The notes beneath the pieces were generated by a model. That model did not search any database. It saw nothing but the letters and a program-made list of their open reading frames with translations, and had not been told where the DNA came from. 24,697 bases of DNA from Coptodactyla brooksi (lineage: Eukaryota > Arthropoda > Insecta > Coleoptera > Scarabaeidae), in contig JAWQRM010000290.1 in assembly GCA_033557675.1 (NCBI GenBank), positions 1 to 24,697 of the forward strand. The letters are read 5' to 3'. Position numbers and translations under genes: made by a program. Positions 19,881-24,697 of the stretch are shown here, in pieces (positions within the stretch are counted from its first letter, which is position 1; every line of letters begins with the position of its first letter).

Positions 19881-21947
19881 CTAAAAATATATATGTATTC
19901 GTCAATAAGTGAAAGCACAGAGGTTTGTTACAACTTCTGAAATGTTTATTTTCAAACCAACTTGTTTTCATTGTTTGTATATTGTAGGTTTCTGTCTGGG
20001 ATTTAATTTAACTCTTACACTTTATATAAATAATCACGTTCTTGTTGTGTATTAAAGTAAATCAATGTAAATGGAATGTCTTTATATCTTGGGTAATTTT
20101 TATTTGATTCTTTTCTTGTTAGTTTTAAATTGAAATAGATTTTCTTACATATATCCTAACGATCTATAAATAATTATGTTTAGGCTGATAGTCTGTTTAT
20201 CTGTTTTTCAAGGATTGAACACTATTTTATTTAGTTGTATTCTCGTTTAACACACGAACTAACAAACTTGTTTTTATTTCAAGCGAATTTATTTAATTTT
20301 ATTTTTTAGTAACTAATAACAACGTACTGTTTTGTGGTACATTTAGTAAATGTAGCAGCATCATCGTCCTTACAACGAAGTATTATTTGAAACATCACAG
20401 TCGTATTTTACAAATCCATATTTTACAGTATAATTTTATTATGAAAATAATGGTAATCTGTTTCAACTTTTGAATGAATAATGCTTCTTAGTCGTACTCC
20501 TACGATTCTCCCATATGCCGATTTATTTTTGCTAAACTTGTATATTGATTTGTAATTTGTAAATACACATTCATTACTTGCTTGTACTAGCTTTTTGTTT
20601 AAAAATTCGAATTCCCTATTAATTTGCTTCAACAAGAAAATCAATATGAAATATTGTTAAAACTATATATTAAAATATACTGCCACATTCCCATCGGGAT
20701 TTAAAAGGGTTAAGCTAATTAGTAACTGGGGCTTAGATAAAATCACATCGTGTTTTCCTTTAGTTTTGAAAGACACGACATAATTAAAACAACAAAAACA
20801 ATTAATAAATACACATCTAGCGTACATGATAATTAATTATAATAGTAATCGTATGATTAGATCTGAATTTTACTAAATGTCAAAGTAAAATTTAGAACAA
20901 TTTATTAATAATTCCCCACAGTTAATACAGTTATGATAGCCTACAGTGTATTCTATATTATTGTAATCAGAAGAAAACTATGCTGTTCAATAGGAAGATG
21001 GTTTGTATAAGAGAGAAAGATGTTTTCGTACTTTTGGCATCTGTTCAAAAACAAAAAATATCTAAAAAAAAAACAGTTTTGAATTTGCATGTATATTTTA
21101 TAAACGAACGAAGAAAAGCAAGTTTCCTTTCTAAATTATTGCACCCTGCATATCGCTGATATAAGGAGTTTATTAAAATATTATAAAATAATAGACCAAG
21201 AAGTTTATTTCAACACTAAGCGAATGTGGTGCCACAATATATTCAATTTTCTTCCTAAATTTAAGTTATTTGACATATCTTTTCATGCATATCTCTTCAT
21301 GTTGGTGTAGTGGTGGTAAACAATTGTCATCATTACACCAAAGTTGGAAAATGCATGCTCAACGCAAGTTTCGTTAGCCAAGCTAAATTAGGAGCGATGA
21401 AAGACTTGTGGGTTTGGAACCTTTGGCTTGGGAATAAAGTTTTAACAATTGTTACCACTACACCAAAATTGGAAAATGCATTTTACTCTGTCCTTCATTG
21501 CTCTTGATGATGCTAACTTGAATAGCGAAACATTTAAACGTTGTTAAAAAGCCATAACTTTACATTGTTTCATGTTTTATTTTTACTCTACTAGGGCTTC
21601 ATTCTACAATTTAATTTAATAAATTAATTGAGCGGATATTTCTTAATACAATTGACCATTGTATTCACGAATGGTTTCAGTTGAAAGCATTACACAATTA
21701 AAATTGAAAGGAAGGTGGATGGTACTAGACTTTGAAATACATTTTCATAACTGAATTCAAAGAAATGAGTATATAATCTGAATGCTGAATTCAGATAACT
21801 GCAGATTTCGTAGTAGAACTGAACTATCTGCAATATTATTTTTTTTCGAGGCAGTGAATATGCTATATCTGCTTATATTTGTAACTATAGAAAGACTACC
21901 TTTAATTATTTTCTTATTCAACCTATTGCATGTGAATATTGACTTAC
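19881..21947 (-). other. Intron, about 2.1 kb
   Basis: AT-rich intron between the 143-codon and 52-codon exons. It contains the repeat element with the degenerate hammerhead-like motif (21300-21545). No other feature was recognised. Confidence 0.7.
21300..21545 (+). repeat. Repeat element with degenerate hammerhead-like motif, copy 3
   Basis: This segment belongs to the same family as 240-400: both contain GAGCGATGAAAGAC or a close form, GTGTAGTGGT, and a GATGATGCTA...TAGCGAAAC motif (21505-21531). Here the core reads TTGATGA, so the first core base is changed, and stem III is lost. An inverted pair, GGTGTAGTGGTGGTAAACAATTGT (21304-21327) and ACAATTGTTACCACTACACC (about 21446-21465), and a direct pair, ACACCAAAGTTGGAAAATGCAT and ACACCAAAATTGGAAAATGCAT (each split by single changes), lie inside it. 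Confidence 0.55.
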
Positions 21948-22103
21948 TTTGGATCTAGATCTAACGACCTCCGAAACAACGGGCGCACTTGTGCCCGATG
22001 TGGTGGTACTCGTGCTAGAGGTGAATCTTTGTACGGTCACGACTTTCCCAGTGCTAATAGCCTTCTTCGTGCTCGACTCTTCAACAGATCGCGACCTTGA
22101 ACT
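21948..22103 (-). CDS. Mucin-like gene, small Ser/Thr-rich exon
   Basis: This 156-nt exon encodes 52 residues in phase 0. The acceptor TATTCGCAG precedes AGT at 22103 and the donor AAA|GTAAGTC is at 21947. The intron separating it from the upstream exon is only 75 nt (22104-22178). The peptide begins SSRSRSVEESS and ends VVRSRSK, with a Thr/Ser run in the middle, so it continues the RSRS style of the preceding exon. Both boundaries fit consensus well, which makes the exon secure despite its size. No domain is recognised. Confidence 0.83.
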
Positions 22104-22178
22104 CTGCGAATAGGTCATTGTTAATGTCATCGATTGTTACCAACCAGCTGCAGTTTGATATGATGAACCACCTCTTAC

Positions 22179-24260
22179 CTGCTTCTCAACTTTAGATTTT
22201 GCTTGTAGTAACGCCTTGAAAGCTTCTGGGTAGTTGTCACCCTCGTCAACGTCCTCATCTGAAGAGTTTAAACGTTTTGCCAGTTCTTCCTTTTTCTGTC
22301 CCCTCGACGAAGCCAATTTCGTCGAATCCGTGTTTGCTTTGTCGTCTTTGCTCTTTTTGCGTTTCCTTATGATCGGTCGGACCACCCGTCTGGTCGAAAC
22401 CACTTCAGTTACTTTAGTTTCGACAGTTGCTTTAACGAGCGGCTTTGAAGCGTGCACTTCAATTTTTTCTTTGCTTTTGGGTTTTACAACTGAAATAATT
22501 TCGTTGCTGCTCGTTGGTTTTACTTCATTAAGGAACGATTCTCGTGAATTCGGTCCTTTTCGTATAATCGGTTCCACCGTTTTAGCTTCACTTTCAAATA
22601 ATGGCAGTACTTCCAATTTCTGTTCGTCTATGATGGGTGGCATAAATCTAGACCTTTGTCTGGACTTTAAAGGTGCTTTTCTTTCAGGAAACGATGGGGG
22701 TTCGATTTTCTTTTCGATTGGAGGATTCGGATTAGCGTTTTTGGACCCTCTTAGTCTTGAATTTCTTAGAGTCGTCAGTGTTGAGGTGCTATCTGAAGTG
22801 GATGGACTCCGTTGATTATTATTCCTTCTTAAATTTCTTTCGGTCATCGGTGTTGTCCCCGTTGTTGTTGTGCTGGTAGTGGATGAAGTAGTGCTTTCTT
22901 CATTTACCTTTTCTTCTGATTTCACCTCGGTTTTCCGGTTTGATAACTGATGGTTCCTTCTAAGTGTGTTTCTACGAGAATTCGGTTTGGGTGCTTCGGT
23001 AGACAAGGGTTCGACAGTTCTTTGTTGTCCTCTTGATGATGTCCTTCCACGAGATGTCACTCTTTGCGCTTCTTCAGGTTTTGCAGAATTTTGCGCTCTT
23101 CTAGGTCTGACGGTGAAAGATTTATTTTCGCTTTGCAGTGCAATGTTGTCTCCTACAGGATAATTAACTTTCCTTCCAGTTCTTGATCTTATAGGAGCTT
23201 CCTGGCTATGCTCACCAAAAACAGACGGTCCCCTACCCCTCGGGGCAGTAGGCGGACTTTCATCGCTAGTATCCACTCTTCTTCTGGAACTTCTGGCTTT
23301 GGTTGTTCTGGGCGCAATTTCATCAGCTTCACTGCTACTACTGCCTCTAGTTCTAGAAGGTATTTCGGCAGATTCACTGTTTGTTGGTCTACTTCTGGAT
23401 CTCGTGCGCTGGAACTGAGTACTTTCTGCGCTTGTTGCTTGAGGTGATTGAGTTGGTAAAGCCGGTCTAGCTCTTCCTCTGTTTCTAACCCTAGTTATTG
23501 TTTCTTCACTTGACGTCACTTGAGGTGTTTGCGGTCTGGTTCTGGAAACTCTCAAATTTCTAGCGTCTGCGTTAGGCTGTGGTTTAATCTCCTTTTTCAC
23601 TTCATTTTCTGTGGAGGACACTTCAGAAGCAGTGGTGCTTTCGGGAAGTTTCGAAGAAGACACGTTGACGTCTTCTTCGACTTCCTTGTTTAACGTTATA
23701 GTTTCCTCGTTGAGTGAAATTTTCTCTTCACTGACCGTTTCTTCTTTTACATTATTCTTCGATTTCTTCACCACTTTCTGTTCGACGGTTTCTTCTACTA
23801 ACTGATTCTTCTTTTCTAGTATCTTCTCGGTTGTCGACTTGGTGATTTCTGGGGCAAAACTGGTGAGGAGTTCTTCGGATAGCTCTTTATTATCCTCCGG
23901 TCGTGGGAAAGGTTCGAAAAACGATTTCTTCGGTGCGTTCGCCGCCTCGAACCTCGTTTCCGTGATTACTCTTGTTTTGTGAACCTTCCTGAAGTTCTTG
24001 TCGGGGATATCGTCCACGACCTCTTCTACTTCGTACGTTGTGCTTTTTGGCGTTGTCAATTTAACTTTTCGCACGGGGGAAGACGATCTCGTCTCCACTT
24101 TAGTTTGCGATCGCGATTCTATGGTCGGTTCGAATTTGGGCTCTGGTCTTATTGCCTTCGATGGTATGTCTGCTAGTTCGGCATCTACGTCAATGGGCAG
24201 CGCGAAACGTACTCTCCCTCTTACCATTCTTTGCTGAGTGGGTGAGTCGCTTTCTGCACT
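22179..24260 (-). CDS. Mucin-like gene, Arg/Ser/Thr-rich exon (first in window)
   Basis: The exon is 2082 nt, 694 codons, phase 0 at both ends. The acceptor is a long pyrimidine run ending TTATTTCAG before AGT at 24260; the donor is CAG followed by GTAAGAGG at 22178. The first residues (SAESDSPTQQRMVRGRVRF) look less repetitive and may be conserved. Residues about 30-130 are charged. From about 190 the exon becomes Glu/Lys-rich, then strongly Arg/Ser-rich with many RTR, RSR and RGR motifs, a Thr run near residue 465 and a basic cluster (RPIIRKRKKSKDDK) near residue 640. The basic RS-like composition is odd for a mucin and could suggest a nuclear protein, but the frame and splice phase match the Thr/Pro-rich exons downstream. 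No known domain was recognised. Reading through the donor meets a stop 13 codons later. Confidence 0.85.
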
Positions 24261-24425
24261 CTGAAATAAGAGAACCAAAAAAGAGGAAGATTAGTAAAAA
24301 GAAACTTTTATTCTTACTGTGTGATCATTTCGTAGGAGCTGATACATATTTTCAAATACGAATGATTTATTGAAAGGTGAGCGTGAACAGAAACACTCTT
24401 TATTTATATATAATCTTCATTATTA

Positions 24426-24640
24426 GGTTGTTGGTTAACTAACCAACTTCATTCGAAACTGTATATGCATTACATACGAGTATTTGGACAGCTGACGTTG
24501 CAAAGTTTATGTGTGAAAGAATTTTGTTCGGTTCTGCGCAATTGGTTTCTTTTTGTGTCTTATGAAATATGGAGAATCAAAAATAGCATTTTCGGCACAT
24601 TTTGCTTTTTTTATTACAAACCAGAAGATGTATATCGTCC
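24426..24640 (+). mobile_element. 5' fragment of a second related mariner
   Basis: After a TA at 24424, the sequence begins GGTTGTT and shares long blocks with the mariner at 9568: CCAACTTCATTC, GTATATGCATTA, GACAGCTGACG, GCAAAGTTTATGTGTGAA, GAGAATCAAAAA and AGCATTTTCGGCACATT. It contains about 45 bp (around 24522-24570) absent from the first copy, so the two were deleted independently. A stop falls within the shared reading frame just after the conserved start (AATCAAAAATAG). Similarity fades after about 24630, and no 3' repeat is seen before the window ends. It lies just upstream of the first exon in the window. Confidence 0.75.
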
Positions 24641-24697
24641 GTGATTTTCTCTTACCTTGCCCCTGGTTTAAATATACAACAAAATTGTACAAAAATT

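Larger units (their letters stand above)
2849..24260 (-). other. Gene span: giant mucin-like protein, ten internal exons
   Basis: This entry joins ten exons listed separately below. Seen in the sequence: each exon is an open frame bounded by AG before and GT after, all in phase 0, and all with the same low-complexity Thr/Ser/Pro/Arg/Gln style. Together they encode about 3315 residues with no in-frame stop. The first listed exon starts after a strong polypyrimidine acceptor and the last ends at a strong donor, so signal peptide, start, stop and polyadenylation site are probably outside the window. Inference: a secreted or apical extracellular-matrix mucin, given many NxT/S sites and Thr/Pro arrays. 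Cuticle or peritrophic proteins with chitin-binding domains often have such linkers, but no such domain is seen here. The exons could belong to more than one gene; the shared phase and style argue against that. Confidence 0.72.

Overview
This is eukaryotic, AT-rich DNA that looks like an insect genome. Long AT-rich introns, GT-AG splice sites, mariner and LINE relics and a huge Ser/Thr/Pro-rich extracellular-type protein all point that way. The order cannot be fixed from the sequence. No tRNA, rRNA, CRISPR array or prokaryote-like operon was seen.

Almost everything coding belongs to one gene on the minus strand, running from above 24260 down to 2849 or beyond. I reconstruct ten internal exons, in transcript order: 22179-24260, 21948-22103, 19452-19880, 19046-19183, 15621-15758, 11534-15565, 6603-6764, 4670-6337, 4110-4457 and 2849-3640. 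As modelled, every exon length is a multiple of three, every intron is phase 0 and every boundary is GT-AG. Together they encode about 3315 residues. Both ends appear to lie outside the window: no start codon with a signal peptide is visible, and the last exon ends in a strong donor. The product is a mucin-like, low-complexity protein: an Arg/Ser-rich first part, a giant exon with an 8-residue EQ repeat array, a conserved-looking Asn-Asn-Thr block, a TTTRPP array, a short coiled coil and a dibasic site. I could not assign a named family and saw no cysteine-rich chitin-binding domain.

The large introns hold decayed mobile DNA. Intron 6765-11533 carries a broken duplicate of the 5' part of the giant exon. 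That duplicate is split by a deleted and internally rearranged mariner element (9568-10537), giving a relative order of events. A second mariner 5' fragment lies at 24426-24640. LINE-like coding relics occur near 1890, 9090 and 17290.

The most unusual non-coding signal is a recurring hammerhead-ribozyme-like motif (CTGATGA, one T, a hairpin, then GAAAC) at 303-345, 1605-1645 and, degenerate, 21504-21530. The hairpin arms differ between copies but stay complementary. Similar motifs are known from Penelope-like retroelements, so a mobile-element origin is the leading explanation.
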